A DNA stretch of 64,000 nt, from the NCBI GenBank assembly GCA_963669155.1, contig OZ022584.1, positions 17,617,926 to 17,681,925 on the forward strand. Direction: 5' to 3'. Positions 11,835-23,616 of this stretch are shown here, piece by piece; position 1 is the first letter of the stretch; every line of letters starts with the position of its first letter. Below the pieces are notes generated by a model, which had not been told where the DNA came from, did no database searches, and saw only the letters and a list, made by a program, of their open reading frames with translations. The stretch comes from Arbacia lixula (taxonomy: Eukaryota > Echinodermata > Echinoidea > Arbacioida > Arbaciidae). Made by a program: the position numbers and the translations under genes.

Positions 11835-14800
11835 ACCCATCCGCGTCTTCTCAGCCCCTCCCTCTAACTTCGCCTCATGTTCTCCCAATCTTCACCACTT
11901 CAGTATATCACCCACCCAATCTACCCTCTCCATATCCTTCTACCATGTCTGTGTTTCTCGGCGTTTATTTATATATTACTCTCTATTAAATCACGCCTTT
12001 CTCCCTTCCTTTGTGATCTTAAATGTTACTTCTCCGCGATGTGAATGACGTAGGATAAACGAACCTGACAGAGGAATCCTGCCGCCGACCTCCCATCGAC
12101 CTTCCCATGTTGGGGACGCTTTCCCTAGGTGGTTGTTTCTTTATGCGCATGCGCTATGGAATCACATGGGGGCCTTGGGTGTAATGAGGCGTATTCAAAT
12201 AATTGAAAATGTCTATTTGCCATTCCAGTCTATCCAATGTTTACCTAAAGATGATGGGGAAGCTACGCCATGAAAACCATTTGCCTTCATTCCTCAAGAG
12301 TCCGCTGGTAGCTAAATCGAATGAACCACGGTGAGTGGAAGAAGATTGGATGCGTTCGCGAAAGTGTTTGATCTATTGCAATACAATTCGCTCTCCATTC
12401 GGGCGATTTGATTTCAAATCCTCACGGAGAACATCACTCACGACGAGGCGACATTCGAGACGCTGCCGAGAAAGTTTTTTCTTGAGCATGTTGATATTTG
12501 AGCTCTGTAATCCGCTGGACGATGAGGTCTCGGAGAGTCACTGTGCTTACGAGGGAACTTTATCCTGTTTGCGGTTCTCGCTAGAAAGTTATTAATTACT
12601 GCTACCGTTTATATAGTCAATGCTTACGCCAGGCTGACTTGAAAGGATGAAACTGAGATATCTGTTTGCGAATTGCACATAGTCAAATTCTAACATGACG
12701 CTTGGACAGGTCCAAAGACCACTTTGGATAGCGTGTATGCGATTATAAGCCACTCTAAAGTATCTCAAAAGGCTTGCATCATTTCACCCTATATAAACAT
12801 ATTAAAGTAGTTTAAATCAGTCACCTTTTCTACATCCACACTATTTCTTGTAATGACCGCATCCCACAAGAAATCGTGTCTTCGGAGAAATTCCCCCACT
12901 TAATGTTTTTTGTGACCTAACGGATACACGCAATGTAAACCTGAAATTACAACGTTTTACTAGTGCATTTATAAAATATTAAAATACGGTTTCAGCAGAA
13001 AGAAAAGAAAAGAAGTCATACTTCTGATAACTAACACTTCCTAATTCACCTTTGCGACCACTCAACAGAAGATGATTCGATAACGATTGATATCCTTGTG
13101 ACCGAGTTGTGCCATTTTTTTTTAATCTTTCCGCCCTACCACAATAAGCCGTTCACCGTGTTTACCTTTAATATCAATCCGATAGTGCTAGGTTGAGCGT
13201 GACCCGAGCTGAGAGACTATGAAACTAAATCATTTTAGGTGTTAATTCAGGTTCAAGGGCATTGGCGTGATGCCGTCATGAAATCAAATCTCGCCAAGGC
13301 CAGACGCGTGGCGCCATGTTGGTATACCACGTGACTCAAACTCGGTCAGCAGACGTCTGTTTCAAGAGCGCGGAAATTCCGTGCATGCGCTGTCTGCGCA
13401 ACATCCCCCCTTCCTCTTTCAAACGCAACCCGTGACTTTCAGAGAGAACGATCTCTGTCATCGCGATTATGTAAACATGATTAACGCATCTGTTTGGAGA
13501 CTGTTGAATGGAGTGAATTTTTTTCTCTGGGCGTCAAGAACGTGAGATTGGTTTGTTGACATGGATCAGGGAACATACCCCAGGAGTTATCTTGAACTAT
13601 GTTTCGCATTCGTCAAGTTCCATAAAAATCTATCACGTTTCTTCATTGAAATGCAGTTTCGTGTCCGTATTTTCGTTTTCAGCGAGTTTAGGCCTTTTCT
13701 ATAATGTTCATGTCTTCAACATCTTCTTCAAGTTCTTGTCTTTGGCGTTTGCTGCTATTAAAAAACTTTGGCCTGAAAATAAATTCAGTCTTTGGTCAAG
13801 TGCACGAATGGCAGTTTTTTTTTCACTTTTATCCTTTTTCCGCTGTCATCTACATCGAAATCCAGTTCATGATATAGTTTTAAGTTTGCCATATGCCTTA
13901 CCGCAACTTATAATCTGACACTGATATCTATATCAAATTAAACAATTCTCTCCTAAATCACACGAAACTGTATGAAATATAGTTTCAATTGCTCCCTGTA
14001 ACTTAGTGTGCATAAAATTACCTATAGTTGTCAAATAATATCCAATCAGCAGATAAGTGACCCATCAAACTTTTCTAGTTGTTCGTTAATATATTGTGCA
14101 CAATGAATTTAATATCATTTTCAGAAACTGATATTGCCGGTCAATACTCTAGATGAATGCAATCATATTTCAATTTACTGCGAGCATCGATTCAAATTGT
14201 GACAAATCTTTTGACCAAATAAGTTCTGTAGGGACGGATAAAACACAATCTCGTCAATATTAGTCCAGCTGTGAAGAAAAGTCACGCGTCAATTCCATAT
14301 TTATTTGATTGAACGTTAAGCGTATAATTGCGTATTGATTGCAACCGTCTATATGCCCCATGGTACAAATACAACGGAACCCGCAATTGACAGCGCGAAA
14401 ATGGTGTTAAATAATCACACATATGTTTTTGATATTTTCTTAGCTGTTCATTATTTTTTATATATACATTCGGTACAGATTGATAAAGAATATTTGAGAA
14501 TGCGCAGTACTTGTGCTGTGTAACGTGACATAGTCTTTGCATTTAGCAATGCACAACAAGAATTGTTTTTGGAAAAAAAAATCTTAGGCACCCCCAAAAT
14601 GAGGATGCTCCATACTGTGCAGAATGAACGGAGAAAACAACAAGCCAGACGACGAGATCTTGAAGCCAAAGAGATTCGAACCTCCATTTACAATCATCGT
14701 GTATTAAAAACACCATATTTAGTCAGGGGTTGGTTTTGCAAATACGGGATAATGCACACGCACACAATCAAAATAATCGCGAGCTAGCTTTTTTTTTTTG

Positions 14801-15050
14801 CAGACGGCAAACTAATCCTGTGTCACGTACGTGCTGCTACATTTATGGCGCCATTTTCCGCTCTAAAAGGCCAATGTTCGGCAGGCGCCCAATGTTGACC
14901 TAAATTTATGAATGTTGTTTCCGGAGGCATAATGCAAGTTTGAGTCGCTTTCTTCACGCGCGCCGCAAGGGTAGAGTTAGTTTGCCTTAAACAGGGTCAT
15001 GACGGTGCTTGTAACGGCGATGGGTGTTTTAGACTGCCACTCGCCTCATT
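11835..15050. other. Unassigned sequence
   Basis: No gene recognised. Frames at 12335-12595, 13553-13918 (121 codons, T-rich) and 14563-14787 (basic, Arg/Gln-rich) show no family motif. A GGTTCGAATCT match on the minus strand near 14680 has no tRNA-like context. Confidence 0.5.
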
Positions 15051-15698
15051 AAAGGGCCCCTGTCATCAAAATATATGTTGACTTTTGTTGATGCAACTTA
15101 ATATGTATATAATAAATTCACTAACTGTTCAATGGAAATATGTGTCCTGTATTTTAAAATAATTTTTCTATATTTTTTCTCAGCACTGATAAGCCCCGAC
15201 TCAAAAATATCCCCCATCTCAAGATTCCCCCTCTGACATCATCAAAGGTAGAAATTAGCAGGATAATAGACATAATTTATGCACAAACTAAACATTGTTA
15301 TGACTACCTGCAAGTGCTTATAATAGCATCACAAAGCTAGTACATTTCTGACATAAGGAAACGATTATTCCCACATGAAAGGTTGTTGGATGGTATTGTG
15401 TGAAGACAAGGTAATGCTCTTGTGGGCAGGTGGAGGTAGTCATTGCAATGTTTATTTTGCGCATAAATTCTGCTTATTAACCTGCTAATTTCTACCTTTG
15501 ATGATGTCACAGGGGGAATCTTGAGTTGGAGGATATTTTGGAGGCGGGGGATTATCAGTGCTGAGAAAAAATAAAAAGAAAAATTATTTTAAAATATAGC
15601 ACATATATTTCCATTGAACAGTTAGTGATTTTGTTATGTACATACTATGTTGCATCAGCATAAGTCGACATACATTTTGATGACACTGGACCTTCTGA
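15051..15698. mobile_element. Foldback element with long inverted arms, ~648 bp
   Basis: The left end TTAAAGGGCCCCTGTCATCA is mirrored at 15660-15698 on the opposite strand, where TTAA has become TTCA. The arms stay alignable for about 250 bp each, through ACTAACTGTTCAATGGAAAT, CAGCACTGATAA, and the ATCTTGA and GATGATGTCA blocks. The asymmetric centre (about 15300-15440) has no frame of note. It is a non-autonomous palindromic transposon. The right terminus adjoins the 18-bp target duplication of a neighbouring LINE insertion. Confidence 0.88.
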
Positions 15699-15710
15699 AT
15701 ACTTTCATGT
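15693..15710 (+). repeat. Left copy of 18-bp target-site duplication
   Basis: TTCTGAATACTTTCATGT is repeated exactly at 16064-16081. The two copies bracket a 353-bp insertion. Confidence 0.8.
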
Positions 15711-15830
15711 ATGCAGAGCCCCTAAACACAATTCAATTCAGTGTATTTCAATTAAAATATTTTTTTTAGATCAAAACAAGATTGGAAGCACATAGCTGAA
15801 TTGTGCATTTTTTTATAATCAATAAACACA

Positions 15831-15865
<35 letters not shown>

Positions 15866-16063
15866 ACTGAAACTGTTCAAATGTTACAAAATATATCGGA
15901 ACACTTTCAAAATGTATGAATAAACATGTAATGTGATATACAGCAAACAAAGCTATGCCTCTATAATTACCAAAAGGTTCATTTAGATCAGAGGGAAAGA
16001 ATAGTGGAAGGAAGAGTGGACGAGTTTTTTGTTTATAGGTATAACAATGAAAGTAAGCGCTAG
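15711..16063 (-). mobile_element. Internally deleted LINE (reverse-transcriptase fragment plus 3' region)
   Basis: On the minus strand, about 15945-16000 encodes PSDLNEPFGNYRGIAL, matching the conserved N-P-x-NYRGI-x-L block of non-LTR reverse transcriptases. Immediately downstream the sequence becomes a non-coding (TA)n and A-rich 3' region ending in CTGAATTGAATTGTG. The rest of the reverse transcriptase (including the catalytic YADD region) is missing, so this is a non-functional, internally deleted copy. An exact 18-bp direct repeat on each side supports insertion by target-primed reverse transcription. The clade is not determined. Confidence 0.7.
15837..15865. repeat. (TA)n microsatellite
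   Basis: About 14 TA units inside the 3' part of the LINE fragment. Confidence 0.95.
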
Positions 16064-16081
16064 TTCTGAATACTTTCATGT
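16064..16081 (+). repeat. Right copy of 18-bp target-site duplication
   Basis: Exact match to 15693-15710. Confidence 0.8.
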
Positions 16082-16689
16082 GCAACTCTATTCATCTTGT
16101 CCCATATAGATTCGTGGCAGTTAGCGCATGCGCAGATACCAGAAAAATACGTCATGCACCGTACAACTCGTCCGTCGCAGCAGATCGAAAGCTCCTTACT
16201 CTCCCTGTGCACATTGCATAATGAGAACAATCCCGTAACGACACATACAAGCAGCAAGTGAACATGACAATGAACGATTGCAGGGTTGTGATTCGAGATT
16301 ACTTTCCAAATACATGTTCCTGAAACTTTCTCAAATCCGCCTCTCTCATGAATGTATTTTTTCACATGATGCTTTCTTGCGGGATATTTTATTTACGTAT
16401 ACAGGATATAAATATTATCATGCTATGGAACAAGGGTAAACATAATTGTTTATACACCTACCGTATGATGGTTGGTAAGCATTAGGCCTACCTCGAAGGA
16501 CAATTTTTTTTTGTAATAAGCTAACGAAGGATGTATAACATTATCAAAATGTCTGCCATGAACAGTCCGTGATCACCTGCTCAATTTCTTTGTCCATTAC
16601 TATGATTACTGTCGAATGATAAGTAACACATTGCTATTGTCATGATCATTGCATTAATTATCATCATATTGAATCGATCACAAATGCTC
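16082..16689. other. Unassigned sequence
   Basis: The minus-strand 101-codon frame at 16060-16365 has no motif. Nothing else is recognised. Confidence 0.5.
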
Positions 16690-16812
16690 TCCTTTTGTCC
16701 TTGTCGATAGGAGACAGAAGAGAGGGGGAAAGTGAAGGACAGGGAGATCAAGGGATATGAAGAGAGAGGGGGAGAGAGGGTGGGGGGGGGGGGTAGATGA
16801 AGACGGAAAGAT

Positions 16813-16881
<69 letters not shown>

Positions 16882-17026
16882 GAAGGAGAAGTAGGAAGAG
16901 ATATGGAGCAAGAGAAATGAAGAAAGACAGACAGAGAGACAGAAAGAGAGAGACAGAGATAGGGAGAGACTGAGAAAGTGAGACGGAGACAGAGAACCGG
17001 GCGGGTTGGGGGGGGGGGGGGGGGGG
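16690..17026. repeat. Polypurine tract with (GT)n, (GA)n and 19-G run
   Basis: About 340 bp rich in GA on the plus strand. It contains (GT)n at 16816-16844 running into (GA)n at 16844-16870, and it ends in 19 G residues (17008-17026). Minus-strand frames (poly Leu-Ser) are artefacts. Confidence 0.95.
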
Positions 17027-17895
17027 TTGGAGAAAGCGCACAATTCCTGAATGTAATTGATCGCGTGTTTGCGGTGATGAATGACCACCATTCTCATTTC
17101 CTCCCTCCTCCGTCCACTTTCATTACCGTACCCCGTCGCACTTGTATCTCGTCAACACTTGACAACAATCATGATCATAATTAATTGTCACCTTCACGCA
17201 CCGGCGAGTGCAAAGAAAAGACGAGGATGAAAGAAAGCCCACCTTGTAACATTGACAGTTTTGTTCCGTGCCGGGCATACATGTGGTGATAATGAGTGTA
17301 TGTGCGTGATGCGCACCGCGGCGCACAGACGGTGACATTTTGCATGTGCCAGTCACATGATAAGCGATAAACCACGTAATGTGCGGTGCATTAGTTAACC
17401 GTTTAATGGATGCCGACTTTCACACGATATTGATAGTGCCATCACCGTAGCTGCGTCTAAGAAAATGGTTGATGCAGATGGATAGAAAATCAGTATCGAT
17501 TTATTCATGATATTCCAATGACTTTCATGCGAGTTACATTTGAACTATTAAGTAGCATCGAAGACACCACCCATAAATCCGTATTACAATGGTGTCTGTG
17601 CTCCTTCTTTTCTTTTTTTACCGGTTGTGCTCCAATGTTCAAGACATGGTCGAATGTTCTTTTCAGACATCGCTCGCGTCACGCCACATTAAGAAGCGGA
17701 TCCAAAACGGAGGGCGGGGGCGGTTTCACGGGCGTGTATGGTTAAGTGCTCCGACACCATCTAGCACCTTTGGATTAGAACAAATGATAACGGATCAAAC
17801 GATTGACAATTTATTCATTAATTTGTGTTTTTCTATATTTGTTCATGTATTCACCATCACGATCAATATCATTATTTTTTTCTTGTTCTTGTCTT
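17027..17895. other. Unassigned sequence
   Basis: Nothing recognised. Short frames overlap on both strands without motifs. Confidence 0.5.
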
Positions 17896-17940
17896 TCTTT
17901 CTTTCTTTCTTTCTTTTTTTTTTTTTTTTGGGGGGGGGGA
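17896..17940. repeat. (CTTT)n, poly-T and poly-G
   Basis: CTTT units pass into a T run of about 17 and then about 9 G residues. Confidence 0.95.
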
Positions 17941-18984
17941 TGTAATGTGCCACATATCCCATCGACAGCTTAAATGTAAAAAGAGAGCAGATTATTAATT
18001 TAACCCCTGTCGACCCCCATCCTAGTGGGTTTAACTTAATGCACTTGAACCTAAACTTTATTCGAAGCCCTACATCCCCCGTAATTCCCGTACTGTCTAC
18101 TCACGAACAGTAAGATTTCATATCACATTAAGACTTCAACCATTTGTGTGCCGGGTTAGCTACTGCTCAATGGAATTCGTGTATATCATTTGTGCACACT
18201 AACGCAGCCCGTGGCGGACAAGGAGATAGGTTAGTGTGGGCTAGTTTGTATTCATTTTCAGCCTGATGCGTTACGTGTTCTCACTAAGAAACTCGCTCCT
18301 CCACCATCCGCCGTATCTTTATCCTTAAAGAGGCACGAAGAGGGAGAATCCTCCGAGGGATGGGGGATCTATCTCCTCTTACCAATTACCTAAAAAGAAG
18401 TTGAGCGTGCTTGGGTGTCTGCGCCATTCCACTCGTAAAAACTCTCACCACATAATCACTTAGTCGTATAGCATTTGCATCTTTCACAATCTTGGTCTGC
18501 ACTCTGAGAGTTCGCATCAATATCTCAACAGAACGGACACAAATACATCACGGATTCTCTTGTGAGTGTTTGGCATTAAACCTTGATGCCATCAATTTTG
18601 AGCCATTAATCCTTCATCTTCGAAATTGCATTTGTGCGTATGCCCCTAACAACACAGGCAAGCTGTGTTTGTGAAAGACGCTAAGGTGGTTCGGTGCTTC
18701 TAAATGTCATGGGAATTGGTGTCTTTTTGAAGAAGGGTATCTAGGATGAATCTTGTTCTCAGTTGGCGAACGTGTATAACTGGTTACTATAGAAAGCTGT
18801 AACCTTCAACCCGTAATCTAAGAATTACAACATAATGATTAAGTTTGGTAGACATGATCACAAAACGCTCCACCCAATTTATGCCGATTATGTTGAACAT
18901 TACTTTATGTTTAATCTATAATATCAGATAAAGAAGCCATCTGCAGAAGATGAGGTTTGTCACGTTGCACGGTTAGAGCTGGTT
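17941..18984. other. Unassigned sequence
   Basis: Nothing recognised. Confidence 0.5.
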
Positions 18985-19295
18985 TTGGAGTGTGCCCCAC
19001 TTTCTGAAAGCAGGACACCTATCATAATCCTTCACCAGACGCAATGTGCGTATCCTGATTGCAGTTAGCGTCGTTGAAGTGGTATTGGATTTGGCATTGA
19101 GAGTGCCCCACTTGCTGAAACCAGGGTCCGAACTATTGAAACCCCTCTCCGGACGCGCCGTATCCCGATCGTAGTTAGAGTTGTTATTGGCACTGTGTGC
19201 ACTCCGTGATAGTGTCACTGGCATCCAGGGGGTCGTAGTGAAACCCCGCCCCGGACGCACCGGATCTCGATAGAAACCACCACGTGACAATCCGG
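18985..19295 (-). repeat. Three degenerate ~105-bp tandem units, open on the minus strand
   Basis: Anchor sequences recur: GTGCCCCACTT at 18993 and 19103; CCAGACGCA at 19035, CCGGACGCGCCG at 19149 and CCGGACGCACCGG at 19251. Spacing is 102-114 bp. The minus strand is open through all three (105 codons from 19290 to 18973) and shows repeated motifs such as RDPVRPGRGF, RDTARPERGF and two copies of KWGTL. This could be a repetitive coding exon or a decayed minisatellite; no known protein repeat is recognised. Confidence 0.6.
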
Positions 19296-19715
19296 TGTCT
19301 TCGTCACGTTTTTCCCGCTACCCTCCAAAATATCTCAATGTCAGACCGGATCGTGTTTTAATCATTTTGAAACAGAGCACCGATGATTCGGGAATGTTCG
19401 TTTTGTCCTTCAGCCATTAAATCGGCAAAGGTCGTTTCCCTGTCTCTTCAAGCAAACGCAACACGTAAGGATTATCGTGTTGATTCACAGTAGTAAAATG
19501 TATCATTTTGTTGATCTGTGTTATGCACTTATGCCAAGTCTAAAGAGTTGTTTCATTGCATTTTTCAAAGAAAGATCAATTGAACGTGTTTGTCGTCGGA
19601 TGCAGCCGTTTAGTATACTGAAATGGGTGCTTCTTATTATACCAGTTGGATAGGTATTTGAAGTTATGAAGACATTAAGAAAACGGTTTATTGAGTGGAT
19701 ATTTTAGCAGCCGGA
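19296..19715. other. Unassigned sequence
   Basis: Nothing recognised. Confidence 0.5.
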
Positions 19716-19731
19716 CCCCCCCCCCCCCCCC
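19716..19731. repeat. 16-base C homopolymer
   Basis: Uninterrupted C run. Confidence 0.95.
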
Positions 19732-20449
19732 ATTTTGAATAACCGGATGTACATAGGCCTACGTGTGACGGTGCATAATCACTCCTTGTTTCATACCAAG
19801 CTGCTTCCGTTATTAAAAGGGATCATTTACACCTCTCATCCCTTTCTCCGAGCTGAACAGGACCGCAGGTAAAGCTTAAATCATATCCATAACAATTCAG
19901 ATACACATCCAATTCAGCAATAAGCGAGAGCACTGGACAGTCATTTCCGGGGATTACGCCGATCATTTTCTGGGAACGCGTGTAATATAATCCTCGAGTA
20001 ATCTTGATTTCTTCATCAAGCCGCATCAAACGTCGACACGATGACTAAGCAAGCTTACTAAAATGGCGTAAGATTAACAGAACCTGTATCCGATTCAAAC
20101 GGAGCTATTATGAACAATCACATTTCCACCCATAGTCGTTGCACATTATTACTTTGGTGGAGTTGTTCACGTACCGTCTCAATTTAACGATGAACTCTGA
20201 AGTAAATCATTGTAGTTTCTAGGGCGCTACTAGCAATTTCACGGGGAATCACAGTGCGAGAATACGGGTAGGATAATTAATGAATATTATTGCAGAACTT
20301 ACCCGGTTAATACACTCGTCCCTGTGCCGTGATCGTTGTTTAACAGAAAATTACTTTGGCCCATCCGAGATAAGTTTACTATCATGTCATCATTGATTCC
20401 GTATGCGTAGGTTGATGTAGTGATGATATACGATTCTTTACATATGGAC
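19732..20449. other. Unassigned sequence
   Basis: Nothing recognised. Confidence 0.5.
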
Positions 20450-20812
20450 ATTTTGATTTTTTATCTCACTCTCATTGTCTTTCTCCTTCCCCCATCTTCT
20501 TCCTCACTATCTCTATTTGTCTATGTTTGTTCTTTCACTTTCTCTCTCCCCCTTTCTTTCTATCCGTTTATCATCTTCATGTGTTTTCTTCTCTTCCGAT
20601 GTGAAAATCGTTGCTTTCTATTTATCTTTGCCTCTCTCCTCTTCACTACCTATTCTGTCTATGTGCGTGTGATCGCTCACCATCTCTCCGCTCTTGTTTT
20701 CTTTATATCCATCGTTTTTCTTCATATCCCCTTTCTTCCCCATCCTCTCTCTCTCTTTCTCTCTCTCTTTCCTCCCCCCCCCCCCCTCTCTCTCTCTCTC
20801 TCTCTTCGCTCG
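20450..20812. repeat. Pyrimidine-rich tract with (CT)n
   Basis: About 360 bp of T/C-rich sequence ending in a C run (20775-20786) and (CT)n (20787-20804). All frames in it encode Ser/Leu/Phe runs and are compositional artefacts. Confidence 0.9.
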
Positions 20813-21856
20813 CTGGAACGCGGTGAGGGGAAAAAAGAAGAGCAATCATAATTTATCACGTCTGTGTTCGCCGGGTGTAAGGGATACCTTACGAGCGGTG
20901 TGTGCTTTGGCAACTCATCAGTTCGCGGAAGAATTGTTTCATTATCATCAAGGAGGTATCAAATATCCAGCCCGAAAACCATTAAGTGCACACGATTGTC
21001 ATGAAGATAAATATAATTTATAGTGTGCGTTCACAAGACGTGGCGGGGACTTTATCTCGGCGGTGTATTGTGATGTTACCCATTTTGCTGGTCTGTAGAA
21101 CATCTCTACGTATGGGATGCGTAATTGTGCAAATGAGGATCGCGTGCTGTGTGTGAACGCCAACGTTGTTGTATTACATGAATGTAAACATATGTGCAGG
21201 TGTGGTTTGCTGTCGCCTCCACGGCGCCAAGACGCCTTACCGCTTTGTAGACGGGGAGCATTCGTGTGGAATGCCCGATAGGAGTGTCAGTATGACAAGC
21301 CGGCAACGGTAAACCACTTCACAGTGTGAACACACCTGCAATACTCACCTCGATCATAATCCAGCATTACATGAACTATACCATGCTTGCAGACTGAAGC
21401 ATTTCATGAATATGTAAATACGTGTTATAAATACCTTATACGGATTTAAATATCAATTTGCCTCTAAATATATTTATGAGCATATCGTTTACGTACTCTC
21501 GTTTAGAGTTCAGGGAAAGTTCAAATCGACACCATGAACCAACAATAATTGCGACCCGAGATAGAAGTAAAGTTTTAAGAGTTGAATTGTTCTCGGGCTG
21601 CCGAAATACGGCAGGTAAGGCTTCTGTACTTCGAGTCTTTGATTATCAATACATTAATACCTCTGTATCTCGTGTCCTTCTTACTTGTTGTCTCATTTAT
21701 AGTAACAATATGTCAGGGTGTGTGTGCGTGGATTTATCTCACAACGAAACAAATGAGCCAAGGGAATGGTTTGGCCAGGCGACAAATTGCAAATATGGGG
21801 GACTAATATGCGAAACATAATCCTATCGCCTCTATCCAGACGTGCTCATTGGCGTC
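20813..21856. other. Unassigned sequence
   Basis: A 120-codon frame at 21458-21820 shows no motif. Nothing else is recognised. Confidence 0.5.
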
Positions 21857-21996
21857 ATTATCCCCGCACGATAATCCCTTGTGAGCTCAGAACTAAAATA
21901 ATGAATCGCTGCAAACCTTTCCTTTTTGCTAGACTTGCAGTATTATGCGGCTAATCATGGCGTCATATTGAGTTCTTCGAAACCCGTCTGTAGGTA
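21857..21996. repeat. First copy of a 140-bp direct duplication
   Basis: This matches 22181-22319 at an offset of about 324 bp. Shared blocks are GTGAGCTCAGAACT, TTTTTGCTAGACTT, GGCGTCATATTGAGTTCTTC and CGTCTGTAGGT. The second copy is directly joined to the SINE. Either both are 3' portions of the same SINE family or the SINE landed at the edge of a duplicated host segment. Confidence 0.85.
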
Positions 21997-22142
21997 TCAG
22001 TATTCTAATGAGATCTATCGCTCTGTTTTGTAATGTTTATCCTTGATGGTGTATACTGGAGACGAAACTGAGACACAATCATATTTTTGTCATACCCGTC
22101 ATACTCCAGAGGGCACACACCTACGCTTGCTCCCCCTCCCTA
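21997..22142. other. Spacer between duplicated copies
   Basis: Short unassigned segment; no motif seen. Confidence 0.5.
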
Positions 22143-22532
22143 AATAATATTATTATTTGGAACGGCACTGTTTGATACCGTTTATCCCAGCATGATAATT
22201 TCTGGTGAGCTCAGAACTGAAACAATGAACCACCGCAAACCTTTTCTTTTTGCTAGACTTACAGTATACGCGGCAAAGCATGGCGTCATATTGAGTTCTT
22301 CGAAACGCGTCTGTAGGTGAAGTGGGGCCTTTCACGTGCACAGAGTGTACCTCTTCAATACACGGGACCTCCATTTAATGTCCTATCCAAGGGACGGAGT
22401 GTTTTCCGAGAAAGGGGGAGGCTCGAAAACGCACAATGCTGGCTCTTTTGCAAGGACTGGTGCGGGGACTCGAACCCACAGCCTTGCCATTGAGAGTCGA
22501 ACTCTCTACCCATTGAGCCACGCTGCTCTCCC
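22143..22532 (-). mobile_element. tRNA-derived SINE
   Basis: Read on the minus strand from 22532, a tRNA-like head carries an A box (TGGCTCAATGGG) and a perfect B box (GGTTCGAGTCC, about 22470). It is followed by a body with CTCGGAAAACACTCCGTCC and GATAGGACATTAAATGG, then GTCCCGTGTATTGAAGAG and TGCACGTGAAAG. The A/B boxes are internal RNA polymerase III promoter elements. The position of the anticodon reads CTC, but the anticodon stem is badly paired, so this is not a working tRNA gene. An (AAT)-like tail at 22143-22158 may be the 3' end. Alternatively the SINE ends near 22319, where the duplicated segment begins. The body domain recalls SINEs of marine invertebrates; family name not assigned. 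Confidence 0.82.
22181..22319. repeat. Second copy of the 140-bp direct duplication
   Basis: Partner of 21857-21996. It lies immediately on the 3' side of the SINE body. Confidence 0.85.
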
Positions 22533-23525
22533 TAGATAATAGAGATAGAAGAAGGAACATTTACTTCAGTGATATAGCTTTTGTTTTTAACTGGTACTCT
22601 TAGTATTATCATCAACTGTCTCACCTCAAAAACATGCAATCCTTTGAATACATTATCTTCATTCTCGGCATTGTTCGTTAAAAGATACCAGCTCATTATG
22701 CTCATGTTAAAAGCACTGTGGCATTGAAAGCTGTGCAGCATTCTCCAGACGAGACGCGTCTTCCAGAATTCGGATGACATTCAGATCTCTATTGTTTCGA
22801 AGCAGGTGAACTGTCTCCAAATGTATATCAAACGCCCCCGTGCTCACCTCCATTTTCTCCATTTTAATGTTGTCTCTACGGGTCAGAAGGACGCGATTTC
22901 TCTTGAGCTCTCTACGAGCGGACTTCCGGCGGGCGTAGCGAGGCGGAATGGGGGCAGTATCGGGAGGCGGGTTTTGATTTAGTCGAGCGACGAGGGGGTC
23001 ACGAGGGACTAATCTGCGTCTTTCATCGGAGTGAAAGATCGGATTGCACGACTGGATGCCCCTTCTCAATACTCCTCTCCCCCGCTGCCTGCCCGGGCTG
23101 AGATATTGGCTAGCTTGATTATCACCGCCTTATTATTTCATATCTCCGTTTTTGACTCTCCCCAGAGATTATATTACCGTGCCTTTATGGTTCCTTTCAT
23201 ATTTTTATTTTGACGGCTTTGTGCATGGTATTGTAATTAAGCATGTCATAGGCTCGACATGAGGATTCATATGCTCGGATGGATCTAGTTCTTGTATCAA
23301 TCGGAACCATTGCAATTTATTCGCGAAATACTGCACACCTTAATGTTTCTATTGGTCTTTGTTCTACCGACAGCCAGCACTAATGCAGTGGCAAGAATTG
23401 CATGCTGATAGTATTATCGTAAAAACGTCGAGGATTAACTTGGTAAAGCCATTATTGACTATTATTAGGTCCATATAAAAGGCCAAATGGAATCCTTTTA
23501 GCACTGTCTAGACACGTGCCTGGTC
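22533..23525. other. Unassigned sequence with one weak exon candidate
   Basis: A minus-strand frame of 120 codons (23069-22707) is Arg/Pro-rich. It contains a good splice-donor match, GAG|GTGAGC, after 22848, at a codon boundary. No acceptor, family match or neighbouring exon is recognised, so it is not called as a gene. Confidence 0.4.
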
Positions 23526-23616
23526 TTCACCCTTTGAATGCCAGATAAACTGCTGCTCTATGTGAAATATGTGTGTTACTTGTGGATTAAATCGCGTATG
23601 GCACGTAACAAGTTAA
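23526..23616. mobile_element. ~90-bp AACCCTTTG-type element
   Basis: Ends TTCACCCTTTGAATGCCAG and TATGGCACGTAACAAGTTAA are inverted relatives. The interior CTGCTCTATGTGAAATATG, then TGTGTTACTTGTG, matches the copies at 39.3 and 60.6 kb. Confidence 0.8.

Noticed and set aside
13553-13918. 121-codon plus-strand frame
   Set aside because: T-rich sequence gives a Phe/Leu/Ser-rich, pseudo-membrane protein; no signal or family pattern.
14672-14690. tRNA B box on the minus strand (GGTTCGAATCT)
   Set aside because: No A box or pairing stems at the right distance.
16678-17097. 139- and 97-codon minus-strand frames
   Set aside because: They run through (GT)n, (GA)n and poly-G; composition alone explains them.
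20420-20851. 143-codon plus-strand frame
   Set aside because: Pyrimidine-rich low-complexity sequence giving Ser/Leu/Phe/Pro.
22464-22532. Functional tRNA-Glu gene
   Set aside because: A and B boxes are present, but acceptor and anticodon stems do not pair and a SINE body follows directly.
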